Shown: in pieces, positions 36,665 to 43,658 of the stretch
Numbering within the stretch: position 1 is the first letter of the stretch
Layout of the letters: every line of letters starts with the position of its first letter
Virus record (IMG/VR): IMGVR_UViG_3300044618_000246
Span: 1 to 43,658 of that record
Reading direction: 5' to 3' (one strand)
From: a virus
DNA length: 43,658 bases
Position numbers and translations under genes: made by a program
The notes under the pieces: generated by a model
Databases searched by the model: none
Seen by the model: the letters and a program-made list of their open reading frames with translations, nothing else
Told to the model about the DNA's origin: nothing

Positions 36665-38140
36665 TTACTTAATTACGATTGGGTTATCGGCAGTACCGGC
36701 TTCTGCTTTATTACCACCACTGGTAAGCCCTTCTGTTCTTTCATGCGTAGCACGGAATTCTTTTTCCGCCTCTCTCAACAACCTAGCGGCTTCTTGTGTG
36801 GCCTTAGCTTTTACAGCCCTTCTATACGCCGCACCCGCTGGATCGAACAGTTTAAAGTCAGCTATGTCTTGTGCTACTTTTGCATCAACACGTTGTTGTA
36901 CAGGAGCCAAAGCCGCAGCTTGCTTGTTAGGCGCATTCTCACTTGTAGAGAACGAAGTCTTCATCTTTGCAGCCGCGCTACTTAAGGCATCCAAAATAGC
37001 TTTATTTTTTGGGTTCGGGTCTAATGCGTATGCTTCTTCAGCGTCGGCCAACCGTTCAGCCAATTTAGCCGCGCTAGCCCCTTTACCAGAAGTTTTGCTA
37101 TACCCAACAGTACGTGCTGCAATATCAGCACCGTAGCGAAGTTTTTCGCCTTGGGCTTTGTTAGCGTCCTGCTGGAATTTACGGGCCTCTGCCAAAGCAG
37201 CTTGAGCACCACGAACATCACCCATGCGTTCTTTACGCTGGGCATCCTTAAGCAAAAATTGCGCTCTTGCATTGGCAGATTTTGCAGCTTGGTCAAGTTT
37301 CTCAACTTCATTCATTGCACTGCCGTATGCTGGCAACGCTTCACTAGCGCCTTCTGCCAAATTGCGACCCTTAAGAATCTTTCCAGCGGCAGTAAACAAT
37401 GCGTTAGCTTCGCCAATTCGTCTTGCTTTAGCTCTGTCGGCTTCGTCCTGTGGGCCACGCGCAAGCTCTGCAGCATATATATCTTCCCCGCCAGCTTTTT
37501 TCACACGTGCCATATACCTATCAAGAAAAGCTTCTTGTTCTTTGGTGGACATTTCTTTAGGCTCAAAGTTCATGTAACGTTCAAGCGCTTCTTGCGCTCT
37601 ATTTATTGCCGTTGAGTCAGCGCCACCCCATCCGGGTTCTTGTTCAGTACCATAATCCGCACGCCGCTTGTCATCCGCAATTGCATCAAGGATTCTTTGT
37701 GTAGGATCTTCTACTTGTTGATTACCAGAGGCTCCGCTAAACGCAACAATACCGCCTTTGGCGTACTCATACTCTGGGGTCGGCATGCTAGCCAAACCGC
37801 CAGATGCTGCTTGCATAACAGGAGCTTGGGGCATCTGACGAGGTGCACTTTGTGGCGGCATACCTTGCGGGCCTTGAGGAGCTTGACCCATTGCACCGGG
37901 CACCATTGCACCGAGGCCCATCTGTGGAGCCATGTTCTCAGCAACAAGGGAGGGGGATGAAGTAGGCTGCTGCGCCTGTCTTGACATCGCCATCATGTTG
38001 GATTCTTTAAGGAGCCGCAGTGCGTTTAATGCAGTGTAGGGGTCTAGCTTGGGGTCAGGACTCTGCCCCATGACTGCCGCTTGCAGCATTTGTGGGTTCT
38101 TTTCAAACCGCTTGGCGTATACAGATGCCATGTCGATCAT
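36665..38140 (-). CDS. Internal virion-type protein (491 aa)
   Basis: A 491-residue protein starting MIDMASVYAKRFEKNPQMLQ. The N-terminal third is Pro/Gln/Met-rich (GLGAMVPGAMGQAPQGPQG), the rest is helical and Ala/Lys/Glu-rich with long charged helices (KRIEEA-like pattern; ERMGDVRGAQAALAEARKF). Composition and position between the giant protein and another Q-rich protein suggest an ejected internal virion protein. No enzyme motif. It is 8 bp upstream, in transcription order, of the 2248-aa gene. Confidence 0.6.
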   Translation of the reverse strand: MIDMASVYAKRFEKNPQMLQAAVMGQSPDPKLDPYTALNALRLLKESNMMAMSRQAQQPTSSPSLVAENMAPQMGLGAMVPGAMGQAPQGPQGMPPQSAPRQMPQAPVMQAASGGLASMPTPEYEYAKGGIVAFSGASGNQQVEDPTQRILDAIADDKRRADYGTEQEPGWGGADSTAINRAQEALERYMNFEPKEMSTKEQEAFLDRYMARVKKAGGEDIYAAELARGPQDEADRAKARRIGEANALFTAAGKILKGRNLAEGASEALPAYGSAMNEVEKLDQAAKSANARAQFLLKDAQRKERMGDVRGAQAALAEARKFQQDANKAQGEKLRYGADIAARTVGYSKTSGKGASAAKLAERLADAEEAYALDPNPKNKAILDALSSAAAKMKTSFSTSENAPNKQAAALAPVQQRVDAKVAQDIADFKLFDPAGAAYRRAVKAKATQEAARLLREAEKEFRATHERTEGLTSGGNKAEAGTADNPIVIK

Positions 38141-38149
38141 GATTATTCC

Positions 38150-39169
38150 TTAGACCAAGTTGTTCAAAGCAAGTGCGCCGAGGCCGCCACCAGATTTAAC
38201 TTCACCACCTTCAGCAAATAGTTTACTGATACCCGCCGCGCCGAGGCCTAGCGAGGCAAGATTTTGCGCAGTTGAAGGAGGGGCTTGATACAAGCTAGAA
38301 CCTGTCTGCATCATAGGGGCACCACGAAGAATGTCAGACATGAAGCCCAACTGCTTATATGGATAGTTCTGGAAGTTCAAAAAGTCCTGATACTTATTGT
38401 TCAGGTCTTGCTGCATCTGCTGTTGCTGTTGGCCACCAAACTGGTTCTGCATGTTGGTGATGCCCATGTTCTGCTGATACTGGGTGTTACCTAAGTTACC
38501 TAGCGTGCTGGCGCTAGTCAAAGCTGTTTGCAGCCCTTGCAGACCCAGACCCGCACCAAACTGGCCTTGTTGTGCGTTGAGTTGAGCGGCAGCTTGACGC
38601 TGTGCTTGCTCTTGATTGAACTGCTGCATGCCCTGTGTGTAAGCATTCTGCAAGCCAGTAGCTTGGATGTCGCCTTTTTGACGAGCTAAGTTAGCCGCAC
38701 CTTGAGCGCGCATCAAGTAATCACCGCTACCACCAAACGCACCCGCACGAGCAGCTTGAGCACCTTGTGCTTGCTGGGCAATAGCCGCTTGACGTGTGGC
38801 ATCCTGTTGCTGGCGCTGAACCACGTTCTGCATGTACGGAGACATATAACCTTCAGCGTTTTCGCCGAACGACTTAGTCGTCATTGGGTTGTATGTGTAG
38901 CCCGTGTTAATTGCCGCAAGACCCGCTTGCCCCGCCAAAGCCGTTGCATCTTGAAGCTGGGGAGCAGTCTGCATTAACGCCGCATTTTCGTACGACTGTT
39001 GTTGCAATGGAGAGAACTGCGCAACACGCTCACCCTGATACTGCATGTATGGGTTGTATGTGGTGTCAGTAAGCGCCGCCGCTTGACCTAAGAGCGCTTG
39101 TCCATAAGGTGCAAGTTCAGGTGCAAACCCTACTTGGTTTTGCGTTATTTGTGTTGGGGTATCAGCCAT
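38150..39169 (-). CDS. Gln/Ala-rich ejection-type protein (339 aa)
   Basis: 339 residues starting MADTPTQITQNQVGFAPELA. Very rich in Gln, Ala and Gly (AIAQQAQGAQAARAGAFGGS), predicted mostly helical with repeated Tyr/Asn turns. This protein type recurs in uncultured aquatic podoviruses and is usually placed near tail or ejection genes (from memory). Probably a structural or internal core protein. No motif tells which; there is no signal peptide or membrane span. Confidence 0.6.
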   Translation of the reverse strand: MADTPTQITQNQVGFAPELAPYGQALLGQAAALTDTTYNPYMQYQGERVAQFSPLQQQSYENAALMQTAPQLQDATALAGQAGLAAINTGYTYNPMTTKSFGENAEGYMSPYMQNVVQRQQQDATRQAAIAQQAQGAQAARAGAFGGSGDYLMRAQGAANLARQKGDIQATGLQNAYTQGMQQFNQEQAQRQAAAQLNAQQGQFGAGLGLQGLQTALTSASTLGNLGNTQYQQNMGITNMQNQFGGQQQQQMQQDLNNKYQDFLNFQNYPYKQLGFMSDILRGAPMMQTGSSLYQAPPSTAQNLASLGLGAAGISKLFAEGGEVKSGGGLGALALNNLV

Positions 39170-39180
39170 TTATCGGCTCC

Positions 39181-41934
39181 TTATGCGGGAAGATATTTTT
39201 CAGCACGGCTATTCTTAGCCACTCTACCTTTGCCGACTGTGCCTCGGCGAGCTGCTTGGATGCGGTCCATCATTGCGTACAACTTACGCGCACCAGCTTC
39301 AGTTGAGCCGTTACCCAACTCAGACACGATACGTGCAGGGACTACAAATTCACCGTCGGCTAAACGAGCAGGTTGTTTTTTGCGCCCAATTGTTGCGGGA
39401 ATAGAGTCAGATACGCCATCACCGGGGCCTTTGAGCAGTCGGCCACCATCGGAGTATGAACCCAAGTGACTCATGCCACCAGCAGCTAAAGCGGACAGAC
39501 CACCAGCGGCCATACCGACGTAAGTAGGTAAAGCGATCCATTTATTGCTGCTGTCAGACCAAGCCCACTCGTTGCCCGTGCCGGGGTCAGAAGTTGGTTT
39601 ATTTGATTTGTTTGTTAAATCTTCTGTACCACCTGTACCACCTGTAGAACCAGCCTTAACTGCTTCGTACTTAGCACGAATCAAAGCAACATCAACCCCA
39701 AGCGCCGCAGCAACTTGTTCGGGGGTCAACTTGTTTGCAATCATGTAATCGTACGTAGCCTTATCGTCCGTTGGGTTAGGCAGGGCTTGCAGACCCCTTA
39801 AGATTTGATTAGACGACATACCAGCAGTGCGCTCACGAGTAGCTGGGTCGTAGATAGGGGCTTGGTAGTCGGGGTTCAACTTGTACTGTCTAGTAGTTGG
39901 GTCAAACAAATATTTTTTGGTTGACTTGTCTACAGGCACACCTAGAACCGACTCGGCGTAAGGCTTCATCACTTCACCAGTGGGAGTCCAAGGCGTTGGG
40001 GAATAAGGGGTCTTACCCATCAGGTAGTCGTAGGCTTGCTTAGAACCGCCAGTCAACTTGTTAAACCGAGTATTAAACTCTTCCATTGTCTTGGGCGCAT
40101 TGACCACGTAGCCTGTGCTACCACCGCCTTTTGTGTACAAGTTTCGAATGTCGGCCATAGTGTTGGTCGGCATCACCGTCTTAGTACCGTCATCATTTGT
40201 AATGACGTTTGTACCGCCCAAAGCGGTTGTCGTAATCGTACCGTTTTCGTTTACCTTGGCGTCTGTTCCACCACCAGCGCCTTCAGCAAGATTCTGTACT
40301 TCTGTAATAGGCCCCATAGCGTATTTGTTTACGTCAGTACCTGTGGCACGGATGAAGTCCGCCTCCGATATACCGTACTTTGCCATCTCTCTGCGAATGT
40401 CTTGCGCAGATGCACCGGGGTGGTTTTGCAGCCAATAGTTGATGTTGTCGCTCAGGCCTTTAAGACCGCCGTAAGTTTCAGAGGTGTTAGCCGCACTGCC
40501 AATATCTGAATGGGTAAGCGCGTACTTAGCCGCGTCTGAAAGACCTGAAGCATCTAACGCAGCGGTAACGTCAGCTTGGTTGTAGCCAGAAGTGCCTTTG
40601 AGGAAATCATCGGCGGTGCTATCGTTTGTAGCCAGATTATTAATAATGTCGGTAAGACCACCACTAACTGTGTCATTACCCAATCCACCACTGATTGTGT
40701 CGTTACCTGCACCACTTATAACTGTATCGTTACCTGCGCCACTTACAACTGTATCGTTACCTGCGCCACTTACAACTGTGTCGTTACCGCTTGTGTTGGT
40801 GTTGGTGTTGGTGTTTGTGTTGGTGTTTGTGTTGACGGTTGGCTTAATGCCGTACGATGCCATTACAGCGTCGTAATCTGCAGTCGTAAAATTTGTGCCT
40901 AGAGCACTGTTCCACAAGTCTGTAGTTTGTTGGCCAGTCAAGCCTTGGTCGGCAGCGTATTGCAAACCACGTCGAGTAGCTTCAGTATCGTTCGCACCGC
41001 CAGCGTAAATATTTTTCTTGAAGTCTGCTGCAGACCACAAACCACCGTCAGCCATACGCACAACGGGCTCACTGCGCTGAGCAAAATCTAGTACGCCGGG
41101 GTTATATCCACCGTCGGCCATACTCATTAAGCCACCTTCAGCACCTTTTTGGGGTGGTGGGTTAATTGGATAAACACCCTGAGACTCAAACGTACCGCCG
41201 TATGGGTCGTAAGAATATGGACGATAAGCCGCAGTAGCTGGGGCAGTTGTTGTTTTGGGCATGTTACTCTGCACATTAGCACCAGCAGCAATAGCTGGGC
41301 CCGCAGCGTACATTAGAGGTTTAGCGTAGTCTTTAACCGCCTGCATTGGGTTGCTTGCGGCTTGACCAGCGCCAGCTACTACTTTTTCCCAAGGACTTGC
41401 ATTTTTAACTATTTCAGACACCGCAGGGTTAGCATCACTTGTAAGGAATTGTCTAAATGCATCTCCTTCGGAAATTCCAGATTGAGCTGCTTGCGCTAGT
41501 CGCGTATCTAAAGCGCCTTGACTTAAGGCTGCCCCTGTACCCCCTGCGGCTTCCAATCCAGCACCTAAACTAGCACCGCCATAAGCACCCAAGCCAGCCG
41601 ATATACCACGACCAATATCGCCTGTACGTAACGCCTCAACTCCACCTACTGCAATACCGGTACCTACCGCCGCGCTAGTACCTAGAGCGTTTCCAATTGC
41701 TGTGCCAACTCCGGGAGCAAAAGTATTAATAGCAAAACCAATAATTGCAGGGAGAAGCTTTTTCAAGAACCCAGCTTCAGGAAGACCGGTCTCAGGGTTA
41801 ATAGTCAGTGACCCACCGTGCGCCATAGCAAGCGCTTGAAGGCCCCGCACTTCGTCGGGGGCCATGTGGATAAGCATCGAATCTGGGCCGCGACCCTTCG
41901 ATGCCATGTGGTCGGCTAGTACTGCAAGGCTCAT
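39181..41934 (-). CDS. Large tail/virion protein with RTX-like Ca-binding repeats
   Basis: 917 residues. The N-terminal quarter has Gly/Ala-rich hydrophobic stretches (GLGAYGGASLGAGLEAAGGT). Residues about 380-425 hold five near-identical 9-residue units of the type GNDTVVSGA, preceded by a Asn-Thr repeat. The 9-residue units resemble the calcium-binding beta-roll of RTX proteins (GGxGxDxxx). The C-terminus has GPGDGVSDSIPATIG and PARLADGEFVVPARI, a tail segment I recall from other aquatic phage virion proteins. It is a virion protein by position; calcium binding and receptor contact are inferred. Confidence 0.65.
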   Translation of the reverse strand: MSLAVLADHMASKGRGPDSMLIHMAPDEVRGLQALAMAHGGSLTINPETGLPEAGFLKKLLPAIIGFAINTFAPGVGTAIGNALGTSAAVGTGIAVGGVEALRTGDIGRGISAGLGAYGGASLGAGLEAAGGTGAALSQGALDTRLAQAAQSGISEGDAFRQFLTSDANPAVSEIVKNASPWEKVVAGAGQAASNPMQAVKDYAKPLMYAAGPAIAAGANVQSNMPKTTTAPATAAYRPYSYDPYGGTFESQGVYPINPPPQKGAEGGLMSMADGGYNPGVLDFAQRSEPVVRMADGGLWSAADFKKNIYAGGANDTEATRRGLQYAADQGLTGQQTTDLWNSALGTNFTTADYDAVMASYGIKPTVNTNTNTNTNTNTNTSGNDTVVSGAGNDTVVSGAGNDTVISGAGNDTISGGLGNDTVSGGLTDIINNLATNDSTADDFLKGTSGYNQADVTAALDASGLSDAAKYALTHSDIGSAANTSETYGGLKGLSDNINYWLQNHPGASAQDIRREMAKYGISEADFIRATGTDVNKYAMGPITEVQNLAEGAGGGTDAKVNENGTITTTALGGTNVITNDDGTKTVMPTNTMADIRNLYTKGGGSTGYVVNAPKTMEEFNTRFNKLTGGSKQAYDYLMGKTPYSPTPWTPTGEVMKPYAESVLGVPVDKSTKKYLFDPTTRQYKLNPDYQAPIYDPATRERTAGMSSNQILRGLQALPNPTDDKATYDYMIANKLTPEQVAAALGVDVALIRAKYEAVKAGSTGGTGGTEDLTNKSNKPTSDPGTGNEWAWSDSSNKWIALPTYVGMAAGGLSALAAGGMSHLGSYSDGGRLLKGPGDGVSDSIPATIGRKKQPARLADGEFVVPARIVSELGNGSTEAGARKLYAMMDRIQAARRGTVGKGRVAKNSRAEKYLPA
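40670..40791 (-). repeat. 27-bp tandem repeats encoding RTX-like 9-residue units
   Basis: Five units of 27 bp at 40670, 40697, 40724, 40751 and 40778, the central ones nearly identical. On the left of the coding direction a 6-bp GTT/GGT-type repeat (about 40792-40845) encodes alternating Asn and Thr. Both are likely to change length by slippage or recombination. Confidence 0.85.
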
Positions 41935-41968
41935 GTTTGCCTCTCAAAATGGGGGTTAGTCGATAATA

Positions 41969-42643
41969 TCATGTTGGTAACGCAGACACAAATGTTATAG
42001 AGCCGATTGCGGCTGGAATAGATGGGCGGATGTACGGGCTCGTAGCTGCTGGCGCGGCTTCTATATAAACACCTGATGCGCCACCGCTGACAGCAGCTTG
42101 ATCCGTTGCCCACCACAATTCAATCCGATCGTTAGCGTCCACGGGGAACACTATGCTAGAAAACGCCAGCAACTCAAAAGGCTCGCCCGCACTTTTACGT
42201 GCAGGGAGGGTGTACTTCACCCCAGACAAAGGCACATCATTACCATTCACACGAAGCCATACTGTTGCAAAATGAATAGCGTTATCGTTGTTGGCAAGCT
42301 GTATACCGTAGTCAATTTTGTATACGCCAGCAAAATCATTTGAAGCGTATCCGGTAGGGTCAAGTGTAAAACCTTCTATGGTCTCCGTAGAAGTCCAACC
42401 TATTTTTGTAGGGGTGTTATCCCCCGTAGCGTATTGGTCAAGATTGCTAGAAGCCGAGATGTGCGGAAAGCTGATGTATTTACCCCCGGTTGGGCCTAGC
42501 AGTTCTGTCAAGGCGTTACGCAGTTGGTTGAAATACAAACGCAAAACGTTAGCAAACTGATCCTGATACCGGCGTTCGTACTCCTGTGGCCCCAGTGGTA
42601 AGTTAGGTGGGGCAGGGTTGATGATGCGGTTGGATGTAGCCAT
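41969..42643 (-). CDS. Tail or collar structural protein (224 aa)
   Basis: 224 residues starting MATSNRIINPAPPNLPLGPQ. The N-terminal 60 residues are helical (YERRYQDQFANVLRLYFNQL) and look like a trimeric or coiled stalk; the rest is beta-rich (IELWWATDQAAVSGGASGV), like a receptor-contact or collar domain. It overlaps the upstream gene by one base (TAATG), so it is translated with the upstream beta-rich structural gene. Role in the tail is inferred from context. Confidence 0.6.
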   Translation of the reverse strand: MATSNRIINPAPPNLPLGPQEYERRYQDQFANVLRLYFNQLRNALTELLGPTGGKYISFPHISASSNLDQYATGDNTPTKIGWTSTETIEGFTLDPTGYASNDFAGVYKIDYGIQLANNDNAIHFATVWLRVNGNDVPLSGVKYTLPARKSAGEPFELLAFSSIVFPVDANDRIELWWATDQAAVSGGASGVYIEAAPAATSPYIRPSIPAAIGSITFVSALPT

Positions 42644-43658
42644 TAACGACGACCGTCCGGTCTGATGTCAATACGAGGAGCGCCAAGCTGCCAAGCCGTA
42701 TTAATCTGGTTTGAGCTGATCTTAAAGATCATCTGGCGACCGCGAAGGCGTGTGAAGATTTGCCCTGTAAACTCTTCAGTAATCACATAGTTACTACCCT
42801 TAACCACCGGCTGACTTACGGAACTTGTCGTGCCAGAGCCTGAATTGGTAAGCCCGTACAGTGTCATGTTCACAGTAGCCGCAGCGCCAGTTGGCGAAGA
42901 CGTGGCATTCTCAAAGGTCAGGTCAGGTAGTACGCGCCACACAAAACCGAAGTTATGGCCGTCACCAATGTCAAACTCAGACGAGGAAATGTAGGCGTCG
43001 ATGGCTGTGGTTGTGGCGGTCTCGTTATTGTTCAGACCATTCTCGTGGTACACCAAGTTGTTGATGTATGTTGCCGCAATAGGGTATGGCTGCAAGCCCG
43101 AGTCAAGCCAAGCAGTACGCGCCATCGTGCCGTAGTACCAGATTTTCTCAAGGTAGTTGTACACCACATACTTGTCAACTGTGGTGGAACCAGCGGAACA
43201 GTAGAACCACCAGACTTCGTTGAAGCCTTCGTTTGTGCCGCAGAACACCTGTTCATTCTGGTCTTGGTTCAGGTCTTGGAATATGTAGCGGCGCAGGTCA
43301 CAGTTAAGCGTTTGTACACGGCCATCATAGGCATAGAACTTGTCAACACCCATCCAATACACAATACCCGAAGCAATCACCGCCGCATTGGGGCCCATGA
43401 TAGAGATGTTGTCACCAAGCAACTGCGGTGCCCATACGTAAGGGGGGCCAAGGTACTGCAAAGAGTAGATGGCCGAGTCGGTAAACACCACAATCTCTTG
43501 ACGAGCCTGCACGGTTGTAATGATCTGAGAGCCGTGAGAAAGGCGGGTGAACCCCGCTTGGTTTGTTGCGTCAGGCGTCCAGTTGTAGATGTCGTCCTGC
43601 CCTGACCAGCGAATCAACATAGGGTCGATTGCGCTAGAGCCGTAATCGTTTGTGCCAA
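42643..43658 (-). CDS. Tail-stopper or stabilisation-type structural protein (partial at 5' end)
   Basis: The reading frame stays open to the right window edge (in-frame codons read GTNDYGSSAIDP before an internal Met), so the true start is outside. The visible part is beta-rich with repeated Trp, Tyr and Asp (YLGPPYVWAPQLLGDNISIM; NEVWWFYCSAGS). It resembles large beta-propeller-like tail or DNA-stabilisation proteins of podoviruses. Transcription order (upstream of the tail genes, near the missing capsid-connector region) agrees with a head-tail joining protein. Family not certain. Confidence 0.6.
   Translation of the reverse strand, partial: GTNDYGSSAIDPMLIRWSGQDDIYNWTPDATNQAGFTRLSHGSQIITTVQARQEIVVFTDSAIYSLQYLGPPYVWAPQLLGDNISIMGPNAAVIASGIVYWMGVDKFYAYDGRVQTLNCDLRRYIFQDLNQDQNEQVFCGTNEGFNEVWWFYCSAGSTTVDKYVVYNYLEKIWYYGTMARTAWLDSGLQPYPIAATYINNLVYHENGLNNNETATTTAIDAYISSSEFDIGDGHNFGFVWRVLPDLTFENATSSPTGAAATVNMTLYGLTNSGSGTTSSVSQPVVKGSNYVITEEFTGQIFTRLRGRQMIFKISSNQINTAWQLGAPRIDIRPDGRR

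Noticed and set aside
40576-40902. Long plus-strand frame rich in Cys/Val/Thr repeats opposite the RTX-like region
   Set aside because: It mirrors the tandem repeats on the other strand and has no ribosome site; the minus-strand frame is 917 codons and in a consistent operon.

Overview
The window looks like about 44 kb of a tailed-phage genome (podovirus-like, probably from an aquatic Gram-negative host). The evidence is a complete terminase-portal-scaffold-capsid block, a run of tail and ejection-type virion genes, a compact replication block (family A DNA polymerase, SNF2-type helicase, primase-helicase, SSB-like protein) and very dense small genes with ATGA start/stop overlaps. I saw no rRNA or tRNA, no integrase and no RNA polymerase, and no lysis gene that I could recognise. 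The host assignment is inference from general resemblance to uncultured freshwater and marine phages, not from a search.

Layout. (1) 1-7786, minus strand: late head genes, transcribed right to left: small-terminase candidate, large terminase, portal, a small protein, a GroES-like co-chaperonin, a scaffold-like protein, two virion-type proteins and the first 125 codons of the major capsid protein, which runs off the left edge. (2) 7787-8175: divergent control region with a sigma70-type promoter for the plus strand. (3) 8176-29825, plus strand: early/middle genes. This part contains a gene-free 660-bp region (8964-9624) packed with ATGTTAC half-sites, a candidate origin or control region; two near-identical promoters; a MoxR ATPase / VWA-metallopeptidase gene set; many small unknown genes; then nucleases, DNA polymerase, helicase, a structured 5' leader, Gam-like and SSB-like proteins, a helix-turn-helix protein and the primase-helicase, ending in a strong terminator at 29899-29926. 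(4) 29910-43658, minus strand: late tail/ejection genes, including a 2248-residue polyvalent protein and a 917-residue protein with RTX-like repeats. The most upstream gene runs off the right edge.

Both edges cut minus-strand late genes, and the head block on the left would read directly into the tail block on the right. The simplest reading is a circular or circularly permuted genome opened inside the late operon, with a short piece (rest of the capsid gene, probably connector genes) outside the window.

The most unusual signals are: a palindrome CTAACAAATGTTAG repeated exactly ten times plus several near copies, only in 8.0-18.7 kb, placed just before or across gene starts; related half-sites clustered in the gene-free region; a 103-nt RNA-like element (25120-25222) closed by a 16-bp stem right at the predicted transcription start; and a small early protein (19367-19603) whose N-terminus copies the N-terminus of this phage's own major capsid protein.
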